The notes under the pieces were generated by a model. The model saw only the letters and a program-made list of their open reading frames with translations, did not search any database and had not been told where the DNA came from. A stretch of DNA of 64,000 nucleotides from Helopsaltes ochotensis (taxonomy: Eukaryota > Chordata > Aves > Passeriformes > Locustellidae), in contig VXBM01001096.1 of the NCBI GenBank assembly GCA_013400155.1, positions 207,887 through 271,886 of the forward strand, given 5' to 3'. The stretch's first letter is position 1. Each line of letters starts with the position of its first letter. Shown here in pieces: positions 53,901 through 60,849 of the stretch. The translations under genes were made by a program, and so were the position numbers.

Positions 53901-56900
53901 CCTAATACTTGTTTTTTCTCCTTCCCACAGGAAAGTTTCTGTTAATGTTACAGTCTGTCAAAAGAGCTTTTGCTATCAACAGGAATAACCCATGGCTACA
54001 TGAGTGCTTGATTAAATTCTCTAAAGCTGGTATGTGTGTAGGAAATATGTAATTATAAAGATACAAGAAGTTACATTCTGCAAGGACATAATTACATATT
54101 TTTGTCATGTATACTCTTGAAACACAAACTGATACAAAGAAAAAATCAAATGGGGTTTTTTTTCCATGGCAGTACCAAAGAAAACACAGGCTGTACTACC
54201 CAGTGTACTGTGTATGTATTATATTATACTCCTTGCTCCATTAATCCACCAGGTGGACCTGGTAACTCATTTTGGCTAGATTTCACAGAAAAGTGAGTGT
54301 TCTAAGGATCTTGCAAAACATTAAGTTTTAAGAAAATGAGTGGCAGATACAGGGGAGAGATTCTGACTGAAAGAACTTGTGTGGTGAACTTGTAATAGAA
54401 AGTTTACATGACAGAGGATCCTTTATGAATGTTTCCTCTGTAAATGCATCAGCAGTGTTTGTGTTGACACATTTTGATCTGAGATTCGTGTTTCTGTGCA
54501 CAAATTTAAAAACTGGGACTTCTAGCAGTGAGGTGTGTGGTTTCAGTGTTTTCTGCAATTATTTAAATGGCTTTTTGTTTTGCTTCTCTCCTCCCTGCCT
54601 TCCCTCTTCTAGTGTCTGACCATAGTAACCTCCCAGAAATTGTGAGCAAGGTCCTAACCCAAGAAATGCAGAAAATCTTTGTTTATAAAAACCTGGAGAG
54701 TTTTAATGAAGAATTTCTCAAACACAATGCTACCTCCATTCAGCACCAACTGTCAGGTTTGTCTAATCTTTTCATGCTCTTGAAAAAGGAGATGGTTTAA
54801 GTGATGTAAATCCAGAATATTTATCTGTAGTCTGCAAGGCCAGGTTGGATGGGGCTTAGGGTATCTTGGTACAGTGTAAGGTATCCCTGGGGATGGCAGG
54901 GCATGTGGAACTAGATGATTTTTAAGGTTCTTTCCAATCCAAACCATTCTGTGAATTCATACATAAATTCTAATGTGATGTAAAATTGCATGTTTATGTT
55001 GGGGGGACCTTTTTGTCTGTTTGTACCATTTTTTTAAATGTACTTCAATTTTTTATTAGATGCATAAGGAACTTGCTCCTTACCTTCAAACCACTATAGA
55101 TATTCATGTTTTGAAGCACTGTCATCTTTCCTGTTACAGCTTTTTCCTTTTCTGAAGTATTAGGAAATATATAACAAAATCCCGTATCCATTAGCAAGTG
55201 CTTTTCCCAGTTTTCTTTTCAGCTGAAATGTCTCTGTTTCTACTCATAACTTTACCACGTAGTAACAGCATCAGTAAAAGTACCATGATGAACTTGTTAT
55301 GCAGCCGTTGCTTTTCTGCTTCATGGTCAGCAGTGAAAATGTTGAAATCTGACACTCAGACACTCTTGATATAGAAGAGCCACGAGTAGCTGCTGGAGTT
55401 AAGTCAAAGGGAAGTTGACATTGAATGAGTACAGAAAGTTTTGGAATATTGATGTGACTTGATAAGCTGGTAGAGAAAACAAAATGCATTTCCAGCAGTT
55501 AAGAAACAAATATAAGTGTAGTTTTATCAGGCACTTCAAGTACTTAGTGCTAACCTCACCTGGTCTTTAAAAGTTACCCAGGGTCTGTCCAGAATTACTG
55601 GAAGGAGTTGGCTTCAGAGGATTGCTCGTTGCTTCTAAAGGAAGGTTATGTGGAATACCACAAACTTCCATTGGCTTCCATAAGATTTGTGTTTCAGGAC
55701 AGCATTTTGAGAGAATTACTTGTACCTCTTTCATGCAAGCAGGCTCAAGATTTGAGAAGTCCAGTACAGATACCTCAGCAGTCAATTGCTCCTAATTCTT
55801 AGAGATGTTGTCTTCCACTCTTGGAACTGCTGAGCATCTCACTGGCTGCTTTACAGGTCTTATTTTCTGATCCTCCAGTGTTACAGAAAACACTACAGTC
55901 ACTGAGTAGGTTCTTGGTATCTTTAGGACTTCAGCTGTATTTCAGTTTTCTGTTTATGCTGGAACAGGTTTGAGGCAATTGACTAACCTACTGTACAATT
56001 TTTAAGTTTCTTGAACAGTTGTCTTTAATTCAGGTTTGCAGATGTGAAGATCTGAAAGACCTGAAGCCTAAGTTTGAGAGCACAAATGAGTGCTTTCTCA
56101 GCTTAAAATTACTAGTAAAAAACTATAAGCAGACTTCTAACCTCTTTTCAATTTCTGTACCATAGAGTCCCTAACTTTATGCAAGAGTAACTAGACTAGG
56201 TATTTTGGGCAATAATGGCTCTACATTGAGTCTAGCATTTTTTTTTTCTTAAACCTACAAAAAGCAGTAAGAACTAGGAAACTTTATTTAATTGAAACAA
56301 CTAATAACTGGGAAAATGAGTTGAGCAAAACCAAAAGAGAGACAAAACATCCAGAATGTGGGGTTTTAACTTTTCCAGTAAAATGATTAATCTTTTGGTT
56401 TTTGCAGTAGATTACGAAGTGAGGTGGGTCTGGAGTTTGTATTTGGGCAAAGGAAAGTACATGAAATGCCAACACATTCATTAAGATGAGATTTTAAATT
56501 AAGGCAGCAACGATACCAGGAGCAGAATTTTGCAGAGATACTCAGACCAGTTTAGGTAAATTGTTTGTGGTCTGAGAAGCTGTGTAGTTCCAGAAATGCA
56601 GTGTTTTCCTTTCCACCAAGGTAGTCTGGTCCAGGTAAAGCACCAAAAATGCTGTGCTGTGCTTTCCTTGTATCTGAGCTGTGTCCTTAGCTCTGGGTGA
56701 GCAGCCATGGCCCTGAGTTCTGCCATATGGATTGGCCTGAACTTTTACTGGGCCGTGATCCACAGTTGTTTAGTAACTGTTGTTTACTTAACCCCAGTTC
56801 TTCTTCAGAGAAGTCAGTGTGTCTCAGAATTGCTTGCTTCTGCATTTGTTGGATGGGATTTCATTTAGCCTGCTGATTTGAGGGGTTTGTCATCAATGGA

Positions 56901-57740
56901 CTTCAGGATATTTTTCTCTATCTGTCAGTCAAGTGAGGCACGTTACTTTTGCAGGAACAGGTCTCCTGTATTATTCAGTCCTTATGCTTCTAATAAATTT
57001 CAAAATGGCATTAGTTTCATTAGTTATCAGTTACAAATCAGGGAAGAAGATCAAGTTTATTAAAACTTAAAAGAAGTCTAATTCACATTTATGTACAAGT
57101 TCTCAGGTTCTGTGTGTCTGTATATGCAGTATGGCATTTAGGAAAACTAAATGTTTTGGTTTTGTTTTGTGATAAGGTGCAAAGATGATGTATTTCCTGG
57201 ACAAATCAAGACAAGAAAAAGCAATTGCTGTTGCAACTAGATTGGATAAAAACATGAGAGACAAAAATGTGAAGGTAAAAGATACAGTATATAAAGCCAC
57301 CAACTGTGTGGGATCTGAACTAGTGTATAATTTAATGCAGGATAAGTGCATGCTTGATTTGTCATGATAAATTAATAATTGAAAGAACAGGGTTTCAAAT
57401 TTGTCCTGTCAGTAAAAGATACATAAATACTAACAGAGTAACCTGTTTGCTCAGAATAGTATTGTTTAACAGTATGTGCCTTTAAAAATAAAACAATTGT
57501 AAATTGCATTTTTATTAACTGTTGCTTTTGTTTCTTTAGACATTAACAAAGGTTTTTGAGGCATTGCTTGATGGCAGTTTTGGAAGCTGCCATGCTCAAT
57601 GTGAAGAATATCAAGCAGCATGTCATAAACTGTTTCCTTTTACATCTGCCTTCATGCCTGCCACAAACGAGGACAACAGCAGCATTGCATCTGTGAATCA
57701 CACGGCCATTAACCATGATTTGCTGTCCAATGAAATCTGA
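8881..57740 (+). CDS. NAA16: NAA16, NatA auxiliary subunit (19 coding exons, exon 1 outside window)
   Basis: NAA16 (NARG1L) is the paralogue of NAA15. It is the TPR-repeat subunit that binds the catalytic subunit NAA10 and docks NatA on the ribosome, for co-translational acetylation of N-terminal Ser, Ala, Thr, Gly and Cys. Joined exons: 8881-8965, 11205-11309, 11875-12032, 13108-13242, 19208-19361, 20863-20982, 23105-23200, 26749-26855, 47388-47460, 47699-47868, 48234-48386, 50302-50430, 50961-51174, 52376-52569, 53275-53383, 53931-54029, 54613-54756, 57177-57274, 57540-57740. These total 2544 nt, or 847 residues plus TGA. With an 18-residue first exon the protein would be about 865 residues; human NAA16 has 864. 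Residues typical of NAA16 rather than NAA15, from remembered human sequences, are VRKGLRNDVKSHVC, ALKLDKDNLQ and SAKELKKMLSKQRRAQ. Every junction keeps frame. All introns are GT-AG except intron 12, which is GC-AG. Confidence 0.97.
8966..11204 (+). other. NAA16: NAA16 intron 2
   Basis: A 2.2-kb intron bounded by GTAACT and TTACAG. It holds a 13-bp perfect hairpin at 9388-9416 and a 426-bp antisense open frame at 9912-10337 with no recognisable domain. No repeat family is evident. Confidence 0.85.
9388..9416. repeat. perfect 13-bp inverted repeat, 3-nt loop
   Basis: Arms 9388-9400 and 9404-9416 are exact reverse complements around the loop CAA. The arm core is AAGCAGCAAC / GTTGCTGCTT. It would fold as a short stem in the NAA16 pre-mRNA. 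No function is known. Confidence 0.85.
11205..11309 (+). CDS. NAA16: NAA16 exon 3
   Basis: Acceptor TTACAG, donor GTATCC. It encodes residues about 47-81: [20 protein letters not shown] followed by EFVRKGLRNDVKSHV, a near-invariant TPR segment. The Val and Lys in RKGLRNDV favour NAA16 over NAA15, which has RRGLRNDL. It ends one base into the Cys codon finished by exon 4. Confidence 0.97.
11310..11874 (+). other. NAA16: NAA16 intron 3
   Basis: A 565-bp intron, GTATCC to TTAG. No repeat, RNA gene or open frame can be recognised in it. Confidence 0.85.
11875..12032 (+). CDS. NAA16: NAA16 exon 4
   Basis: Acceptor CATTAG, donor GTAAGT. It encodes residues about 82-134: WHVYGLLQRSDKKYDEAIK, CYRNALKLDKDNLQ and ILRDLSLLQIQMRDLEGYR. 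This is canonical TPR repeat sequence. The Leu in ALKLDKD is the NAA16 form; NAA15 has Trp. Confidence 0.97.
12033..13107 (+). other. NAA16: NAA16 intron 4
   Basis: A 1.1-kb GT-AG intron of unique-looking AT-rich sequence. I recognise nothing in it. Confidence 0.85.
13108..13242 (+). CDS. NAA16: NAA16 exon 5
   Basis: Acceptor CTGAAG, donor GTAAGA. It encodes 45 residues (about 135-179) with ETRYQLLQLRPTQRASWIGY and AIAYHLLKDYDMALKLLEEF, a TPR pair. Phase 0 at both ends. Confidence 0.97.
13243..19207 (+). other. NAA16: NAA16 intron 5
   Basis: A 6-kb intron. It contains a G/T-only low-complexity tract (18044-18119) and otherwise AT-rich sequence. The open frame at 16501-17067 shows no domain, and its composition resembles the surrounding intron. 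No LTR or CR1 copy is evident. Confidence 0.8.
18044..18119. repeat. G/T-rich low-complexity tract with GGT repeats
   Basis: About 75 bases consisting almost only of G and T on the + strand, including T runs and (GGT)n then (GTT)n near 18089-18117. Transcribed NAA16 pre-mRNA would carry a G/U-rich tract here. Such tracts are common in bird genomes. Confidence 0.85.
19208..19361 (+). CDS. NAA16: NAA16 exon 6
   Basis: Strong acceptor CTTCCTCCCCAG, donor GTAAGT. It encodes residues about 180-230, with VPPNKIDYEYSELILYQNQV followed by MREADLFQESLEHIETYEKQ. TPR helices. One base of the next Gly codon is at the end. Confidence 0.97.
19362..20862 (+). other. NAA16: NAA16 intron 6
   Basis: A 1.5-kb intron carrying a diverged antisense LTR at about 19928-20450. 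The rest is unremarkable. Confidence 0.85.
19928..20450 (-). mobile_element. diverged avian ERV LTR, antisense
   Basis: Shares with the LTR at 27.7-28.2 kb the segments GGCATGAAATATCTCTTTGG (compare TATGGAATATCCTTTTGG), GATGCTCAGC, the CACTCACTTC-like region, and AGAAAATTAATTCC near the far end (compare GCAAATTAACTC). Read on the - strand it follows the usual U3-R-U5 order of this common avian LTR family, which I take to be ERVL-like. Its ends are worn and no target-site duplication is visible. It is a solo LTR with no internal retroviral sequence beside it. Confidence 0.65.
20863..20982 (+). CDS. NAA16: NAA16 exon 7
   Basis: Acceptor TTTCTAG, donor GTAAGT. It encodes residues about 231-270: GEMLLKLGRLKEAGEVYKEL, then IERNAENWYYYEGLEKALQP. 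This is a classic TPR motif. It ends one base into a Ser codon. Confidence 0.97.
20983..23104 (+). other. NAA16: NAA16 intron 7
   Basis: A 2.1-kb AT-rich intron. Apart from short homopolymer runs near 21455 and 22285, I recognise nothing. Confidence 0.85.
23105..23200 (+). CDS. NAA16: NAA16 exon 8
   Basis: Acceptor GATAATAG, donor GTAACA. It encodes residues about 271-302: STLEERLQIYEEVSKRHPRA then VSPRRLPLNFVS. Human NAA16 has TLEERLQIYEEISKQHPKA at this place, so the assignment is firm. Confidence 0.97.
23201..26748 (+). other. NAA16: NAA16 intron 8
   Basis: A 3.5-kb intron including the 250-base gap. Outside the gap it is AT-rich unique-looking DNA with no recognisable element. Exons 8 and 9 join in frame across the gap and match the human protein without missing residues, so no NAA16 coding exon is hidden. 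Confidence 0.85.
25820..26069. other. assembly gap (250 N)
   Basis: Exactly 250 consecutive N. The round number suggests an estimated or placeholder length. Any open frame drawn across it is meaningless. Confidence 0.99.
26749..26855 (+). CDS. NAA16: NAA16 exon 9
   Basis: Acceptor GTTCCTAG, donor GTAAAA. It encodes residues about 303-338: GEKFRELTDKFLRVNFSKGC then PPLFTTLKSLYYNPEK. Highly conserved TPR segment, finishing in phase 0. Confidence 0.97.
27689..28245 (-). mobile_element. solo LTR of an avian ERV family (ERVL-like), antisense
   Basis: On the + strand it begins TGTGGTTTAACA and ends CAGGACA. On the - strand it reads TGTCCTGTTTTCAGCTGGGA at the start, the well-known 5' end of a widespread avian LTR family. 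That strand also has GGATATTCCATACCAT and a TAAATAAA-type TATA region before the R segment. The flanking pentamers are GTTGT (27684-27688) and ATTGT (28246-28250), a 5-bp target-site duplication with one mismatch. No internal retroviral sequence is present. The family name is from memory. Confidence 0.85.
32297..32341. repeat. A/C-rich low-complexity tract
   Basis: A run of 11 A followed by an irregular series of CCAAAAA, CCAAAC and AAACC units. This kind of low-complexity sequence is common in bird genomes. Confidence 0.85.
32760..33552 (+). mobile_element. CR1 LINE fragment with decayed reverse transcriptase
   Basis: The left part aligns with the C-terminal half of the CR1 ORF2 reverse transcriptase: CCTGGAAACCATTACCAAAC, GGATTTATGAAGGGGAA, TTAATAGCCTTCTGTAAC and CAAGGCTTTTGACACCATCT. 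The last encodes the SKAFDT-type motif. The middle is deleted. The right part has AGCCTGGAGAAGAGAAGGCT and the 3' end GGACTAGACAG...CAAGTCCCTTCCAACC. It is in NAA16 sense orientation and full of stops and frameshifts. Confidence 0.85.
42656..42697. repeat. short tandem duplication, period 23
   Basis: The 18-base string TTTCAGTTCTCTTAAAAA occurs at 42656-42673 and again from 42679. Confidence 0.85.
47388..47460 (+). CDS. NAA16: NAA16 exon 10
   Basis: Acceptor TATATGTAG, donor GTAAGT. A short 73-nt exon encoding residues about 339-362: VSTIQELVTGYEASLKSCDL then FSTC. One base of the Glu codon completed by exon 11 follows. It matches human VSIIQELVTNYEASLKTCDF. Confidence 0.95.
47461..47698 (+). 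other. NAA16: NAA16 intron 10
   Basis: A 238-bp GT-AG intron with a T-rich 3' end before TGTTGCAG. Confidence 0.9.
47699..47868 (+). CDS. NAA16: NAA16 exon 11
   Basis: Acceptor TTGCAG, donor GTAAAA. It encodes residues about 363-419: ENGEKEPPTTLLWVRYFLAQ, HFDKLGQCSLALDYINAAIA and STPTLIELFYLKAKIYK. This central TPR block is nearly identical to human NAA16. Confidence 0.97.
47869..48233 (+). other. NAA16: NAA16 intron 11
   Basis: A 365-bp GT-AG intron, ending CCATAACAG. The open frame of exon 11 runs on into it by chance. Nothing else is seen. Confidence 0.88.
48234..48386 (+). CDS. NAA16: NAA16 exon 12 (followed by a GC donor)
   Basis: It encodes residues about 420-470: HVGNIKEAAKWMDEAQSLDT, ADRFINSKCAKYMLRANMVK and DAEEMCSKFTR. 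The protein must switch to EGTSAMENLNEMQ, which begins exon 13. The only donor position that preserves this is ACAAGG followed by GCAAGT at 48387, so intron 12 is GC-AG. The rest of the donor is a perfect U1 match, as is usual for GC donors. Confidence 0.95.
48387..50301 (+). other. NAA16: NAA16 intron 12 (GC-AG type)
   Basis: A 1.9-kb intron that starts GCAAGT and ends TTATTTCAG. It carries an antisense CR1 fragment at 48521-49100. The remainder is unremarkable AT-rich DNA. Confidence 0.85.
48521..49100 (-). mobile_element. CR1 LINE fragment, antisense
   Basis: Begins CAGAATCATAGAACGGTTTG, the reverse complement of the CR1 3' tail. It continues through the CAGGTTGCTCAGAGC, CATCCACAACTTTCCTGGGC, CATATCCCTCTTGTGCTGGG and GATGCAGTATTCCAGGTG blocks in the order expected for the CR1 - strand. 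It starts 135 bases after the GC donor of NAA16 intron 12. No usable open frame. Confidence 0.88.
50302..50430 (+). CDS. NAA16: NAA16 exon 13
   Basis: Acceptor TTATTTCAG, donor GTAAGT. It encodes 43 residues (about 471-513): EGTSAMENLNEMQCMWFQTE, CAAAYQRLGKYGDALKKCHE and VER. Ser-Ala-Met and YGDALKKCHEVER are the NAA16 versions. Confidence 0.97.
50431..50960 (+). other. NAA16: NAA16 intron 13
   Basis: A 530-bp intron with a perfect 13-bp hairpin at 50512-50540, about 80 bases downstream of the exon. No other element. Confidence 0.85.
50512..50540. repeat. perfect 13-bp inverted repeat, 3-nt loop
   Basis: Arms 50512-50524 (AGTTTTGTATGCT) and 50528-50540 are exact reverse complements separated by AGA. 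It lies in intron 13, close to the exon 13 donor. Confidence 0.85.
50961..51174 (+). CDS. NAA16: NAA16 exon 14
   Basis: Acceptor TTGTTTTAAG, donor GTATCT. It encodes residues about 514-584: HFFEITDDQFDFHTYCMRKM, TLRAYVDLLRLEDVLRKHAF, YFKAARSAIEIYLKLHDNPL and TNESKEQEVNS. Two further TPR-like helical pairs and the start of the charged linker. It ends one base into a Glu codon. Confidence 0.97.
51175..52375 (+). other. NAA16: NAA16 intron 14
   Basis: A 1.2-kb AT-rich intron with a T-run near 51752. The antisense open frame at 51659-52042 shows no recognisable domain. Nothing else is recognised. Confidence 0.85.
52376..52569 (+). CDS. NAA16: NAA16 exon 15 (charged coiled-coil and basic region)
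   Basis: Acceptor AATCTGTAG, donor GTTAGC (non-optimal). It encodes residues about 585-649: ENLSAKELKKMLSKQRRAQK, KAKLEEERKHAERERQQKNQ, then KKKRDEEEEETSGPREELVP and EKLER. This is the lysine/arginine-rich helix followed by an acidic run. In the NAA15 family this region holds a predicted nuclear localisation signal and a flexible, highly charged linker. Confidence 0.97.
52570..53274 (+). other. NAA16: NAA16 intron 15
   Basis: A 705-bp intron starting GTTAGC and ending TTGAAACAG. No repeat or RNA gene seen. Confidence 0.85.
53275..53383 (+). CDS. NAA16: NAA16 exon 16
   Basis: Acceptor GAAACAG, donor GTAAAG. It encodes residues about 650-685: VENPLEEAIKFLIPLKNLIG then DDIETHLLAFEIYFRK. C-terminal helical domain. 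One base of a Gly codon at the end. Confidence 0.96.
53384..53930 (+). other. NAA16: NAA16 intron 16
   Basis: A 547-bp intron with a strong pyrimidine tract before CCCACAG. Nothing else is recognised. Confidence 0.87.
53931..54029 (+). CDS. NAA16: NAA16 exon 17
   Basis: Acceptor CTTCCCACAG, donor GTATGT. It encodes residues about 686-718: GKFLLMLQSVKRAFAINRNN then PWLHECLIKFSKA. It matches human KFLLMLQSVKRAFAINSNNP. Confidence 0.97.
54030..54612 (+). other. NAA16: NAA16 intron 17
   Basis: A 583-bp intron ending in a pyrimidine-rich tract and TCTTCTAG. Nothing else is recognised. Confidence 0.86.
54613..54756 (+). CDS. NAA16: NAA16 exon 18
   Basis: Acceptor CTCTTCTAG, donor GTTTGT. It encodes residues about 719-766: VSDHSNLPEIVSKVLTQEMQ, KIFVYKNLESFNEEFLKHNA and TSIQHQLS. 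The C-terminal helical region specific to NatA auxiliary subunits. Confidence 0.96.
54757..57176 (+). other. NAA16: NAA16 intron 18
   Basis: A 2.4-kb intron with a CR1 3' fragment at 54832-54955. The rest has no recognisable element. Confidence 0.85.
54832..54955 (+). mobile_element. CR1 LINE 3' end
   Basis: GGCCAGGTTGGATGGGGCTT, then GGTATCCCTGGGGATGGCAG, GGAACTAGATGATTTTTAAG and a GTTCTTTCCAATCCAAACC segment running into CATTCTGTGAATTC. These are the last about 125 bases of a CR1 element, sense to NAA16. Confidence 0.9.
57177..57274 (+). CDS. NAA16: NAA16 exon 19
   Basis: Acceptor GTGATAAG, donor GTAAAA. It encodes residues about 767-799: GAKMMYFLDKSRQEKAIAVA then TRLDKNMRDKNVK. Matches human NAA16 AKMMYFLDKSRQEKAIAIA. 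Phase 0 at the end. Confidence 0.97.
57540..57740 (+). CDS. NAA16: NAA16 exon 20, coding part with stop
   Basis: Acceptor TTTCTTTAG. It encodes the last 66 residues (about 800-865): TLTKVFEALLDGSFGSCHAQ, CEEYQAACHKLFPFTSAFMP, ATNEDNSSIASVNHTAINHD and LLSNEI, then TGA at 57738-57740. The C-terminal NEI is shared with human NAA15 and NAA16. There is one residue more than in the human protein, assuming the same exon 1. Confidence 0.96.
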   Translation, partial: TLTKVFEALLDGSFGSCHAQCEEYQAACHKLFPFTSAFMPATNEDNSSIASVNHTAINHDLLSNEI

Positions 57741-59340
57741 AGTAGTTTGTGCAAGCCCCTGTGTGTGTGTATACCTACATGCACACATGAGTATGAAACT
57801 CTGACTCATTACATGCTGGCTGGATACAGATCAGGGTTACTTTTCCAGGTTGTATTTTAATATCTTTAACAGGTATCTAAAACAAAATATTTGGGTAGTT
57901 AAATGGAGTATGCTATTAGGGTTTTTTTTCCTCCCAATGAAAACTGCCAATATTTATGTAAACATCTTTAATCAGCATTTTTCATGTTTATACTTGTACA
58001 GGTTTAAGTCTTTTAATAATTCATCAACCCTCCCTCACAATAATATGGATATTAAAGACTGCTTTCACTTAAGTGTTGTTACATATGCAGATATATGTGA
58101 ACATATCTTGTTAATAAACTATCATTTGAGAGTTTTTAGCAGATTAAGACTGAAGTGCTGCTTGAATTGCCCTCTTTGTCTTTACTGTTCTTTAGGGGTT
58201 TTTTTCTGAGTTGTTTTGGTTGGATTTCTTTTTTAATCTTCAGTCAGTTTGGTTTCTTTTGAAGCACAGCAACAATGAAAGTATTGGGGGGTTGCATGTT
58301 TTTGTCAGGTGTGTGTCTTATATGGAACCAGTGTTGACAGTTATGAAGATAAGGTTTGTGTAAAAAAAAAAACCCAAAACAACAAATATCTAAGGCGTTT
58401 TGAAAACTATTCCCTCTACGTTGTGTTCCATAGCTATTGTTTACTTAATTTTATGGTCCTTATTTTAAGTTAAATATTTTAAAGTTTTAGTATCCTGAAG
58501 AAATTCCCCGAGAAGATATAATGAATTTGAATACTGTTGTTTCTCCTTTGTTCCCTCTGTCCTTTCCTCTTTTTCCTTTTGGTTTCTCCCCATCTGTTTG
58601 CCCAATGACACTTAGGATGAAAAAAGTTGTTCCAATTTTGGGCAAATGGAGAAGGTACAGTAATGGGGAATACAGTTTTTCTCTAAATCATAAAGACTCA
58701 CTGGTGGGTGTGCTGTATTACCCCCATTAAAAGTCTTAGTTGTCTACTTATGGCCATTACTCCAGAACTTCTAAATGCTATTGCTGTAGGTGCTGCAAGG
58801 GAAAACAGTGTGTGAGAAATACGTTTTACATTTTAAAACTGTTTAAAGGTGCACAAAGAGGCTGACTACAGATCATAATGAACCTTTTTTCTTACTTTGT
58901 ATTCTGGTGCGTTAACTATTAAATATACAACACATCAAAATGGAAGTTTAAATCTAATATACCTATTTAGAGCATAGCATTGCTAGACAAAATGGCTACA
59001 TATCACATGACAGCTTTACATTCTATAAGAACTGCTATCAAAACATAATTATACTGTGGCTTATACAGAAAATCTGTTTTCTGGAAACTCAAAAACAAAC
59101 CAAGATTGAATAATTCCATTAATTTCACTGCAATATAAATAATTTCAGTAGTATTAACTAGCCCCTCCAAGACAAATACCAATTCATCAAGAGGGGATTT
59201 TATTAAGACAAATAAACTGTTCTAATTAAAATTCTCCTTTGTGTGTCATCTGTTTAGATTAAAAAATTGTTGAATGAAAAATTCACTGTAAAATATTGCC
59301 AACATATGTTATGCTGTAATAAATTATTTTGTACACAATT
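57741..59340 (+). other. NAA16: NAA16 3' untranslated region (predicted)
   Basis: About 1.6 kb of AT-rich sequence after the stop codon with no repeat copy until the CR1 fragment at 59.53 kb. The end is inferred from the last canonical AATAAA (59318-59323) with a G/T-rich element after it. Earlier AATAAA signals at 58113-58118 and 59211-59216 could give shorter forms. An A-run followed by CCCAAAACAACAAA lies near 58362-58386. Confidence 0.6.
59318..59323 (+). terminator. NAA16: candidate polyadenylation signal AATAAA
   Basis: A canonical hexamer about 1.58 kb after the stop codon, with the G/T-rich stretch TTTGGTTTGGAATTTTTGT some 23 bases downstream. Cleavage would be expected near 59335-59345. 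Confidence 0.55.
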
Positions 59341-59529
59341 GCCTTTGGTTTGGAATTTTTGTATATTTATGGACATCAAACTTTAGCCCATCATTCTCTT
59401 TTTTCTCGATTGAGTTGCAACATTCACTAGTTTAACATTAACTCTGTAAGTGGTTAAGAAAAAATGACTATTTAGCAGATTGAGATGTGTATTTATAAAT
59501 AGTAATGGCTTCAGACTGCAATCAAGTAG

Positions 59530-59752
59530 GTTTAGATCAGATAACAGGGAGAAATTCTTCCCTGTGAGGGGGGTGAGGCACTTGCACAGGTCGTTCAGAG
59601 AAGCTGAGGACGCCCCATCACTGGCAGTGTTCAAGGACAGGTTCAATGGAGTTCTGAGCAACCTAGTCTAGTGGAACGTGTCCCTATCCATGGCAGGAGG
59701 ATTGGAACCTGATGGTCTTTAGGGTCCCTTCCAACCCAAGTCATTCTGTGAT
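59530..59752 (+). mobile_element. CR1 LINE 3' end
   Basis: AGATAACAGGGAGAAATTCT, TCAGAGAAGCTGAGGACGCC, GGCAGTGTTCAAGGACAGGT and the terminal TTAGGGTCCCTTCCAACCCA with CATTCTGTGATA. This is the best preserved CR1 3' end in the window, just downstream of the predicted end of NAA16. Confidence 0.92.
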
Positions 59753-60849
59753 AGTAACACACTACCCTGCCACATGGTGATGTGGCTTTCTCTTATGTAT
59801 TCACCATGTGCCAATTGCTGTGAAACAACTTGCTCAAAGATGTCTCAGGCAGAGAAAGGCAGTGGACCATAACAGTGCAAGTGGAAAAATCAAGAAAATT
59901 TGGAAATGGAGGGATTATATCCCAATGGAGTGAGATGACATGAGGGGCAGTGCAAAGGACCTAACTGTGGAAATTACTCCGATTCGTGTCCTGAAATCAG
60001 GTAAGAAATGTAAATTTAAAGGTAGGAGAAGGATTTAAAGATATGAAGTCTTATTCAAATAGGAAGGGAAAAATCTGCAATGGACTGAACTCCATAGAAG
60101 TGAATGGGATGACCAGACATGCAGGGACATGGACCAAAGCTCGCCCACTTAATGCTCATTGAAATTGCAAGATTTCATTCCCTTTCCTGAAAGGACAGTC
60201 TTCCTTTCAGGAAAGGGAATGAAATCTGGAAATCATGTTTCAGAATTTGCTTTCTGAGAATCCCCTTTATAGGAGGTTTCTTCCTTACAACATCCTGTAT
60301 CCGAGTTAAAAATATGAATGGAATTCGCAGGTTCGGTCTTAATGATATTAATTCTAGTTCTTAACCCCTGGTCTGCATGCTGCCAAACACAGGCTTAACA
60401 CGCTGACTCTCATGGATGTGGAGAACCTCACACAAAGCAATCAATGTTGTCCAAAAGGTTTCTAACTCAATTAACTCTTAAAACATACTATACAGTTTTG
60501 TGCCCATAATCACTACCTATTCTAGACATGCAATTTGTACATCAAATCCATTCTACCAATGTCTCTGTGCCACTGTCAAAGCAGAAGATGGAGTTGAAGG
60601 AGGACCATTCTAAAAAACTCACAACCACAAATCTTCACCCTGACAATCTAAAGTACTATTTATTTCAAATCTTTGTTGTTTTCAGTTCATCTGTGAGTGT
60701 TGGAAGTTTTCCCATGGACTAAGGTCAAAGGCAATGCTTTCCTGGGGTCCCAGCCAGGGTCTCAGACCCCCATGGCAGTTTGAGGGGATTTCCACGTGCC
60801 CTGGACTCTAACATCTCCCACTCCTGTTTGAACCAAAACCACCTCTTTG
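59753..60849. other. intergenic stretch between CR1 and provirus
   Basis: No gene is recognised. It contains a perfect 26-bp inverted repeat (60170-60227). If the provirus to the right keeps a 3' LTR, it should lie in this stretch on the - strand, but I could not identify LTR ends, a polypurine tract or a matched R region with confidence. Confidence 0.6.
60170..60227. repeat. perfect 26-bp inverted repeat, 6-nt loop
   Basis: Arms 60170-60195 and 60202-60227 are exact reverse complements around the hexamer CAGTCT. The arm core is CATTCCCTTTCCTGAAAGGA. Perfect identity over 26 bp stands out against the worn repeats around it. Confidence 0.92.
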
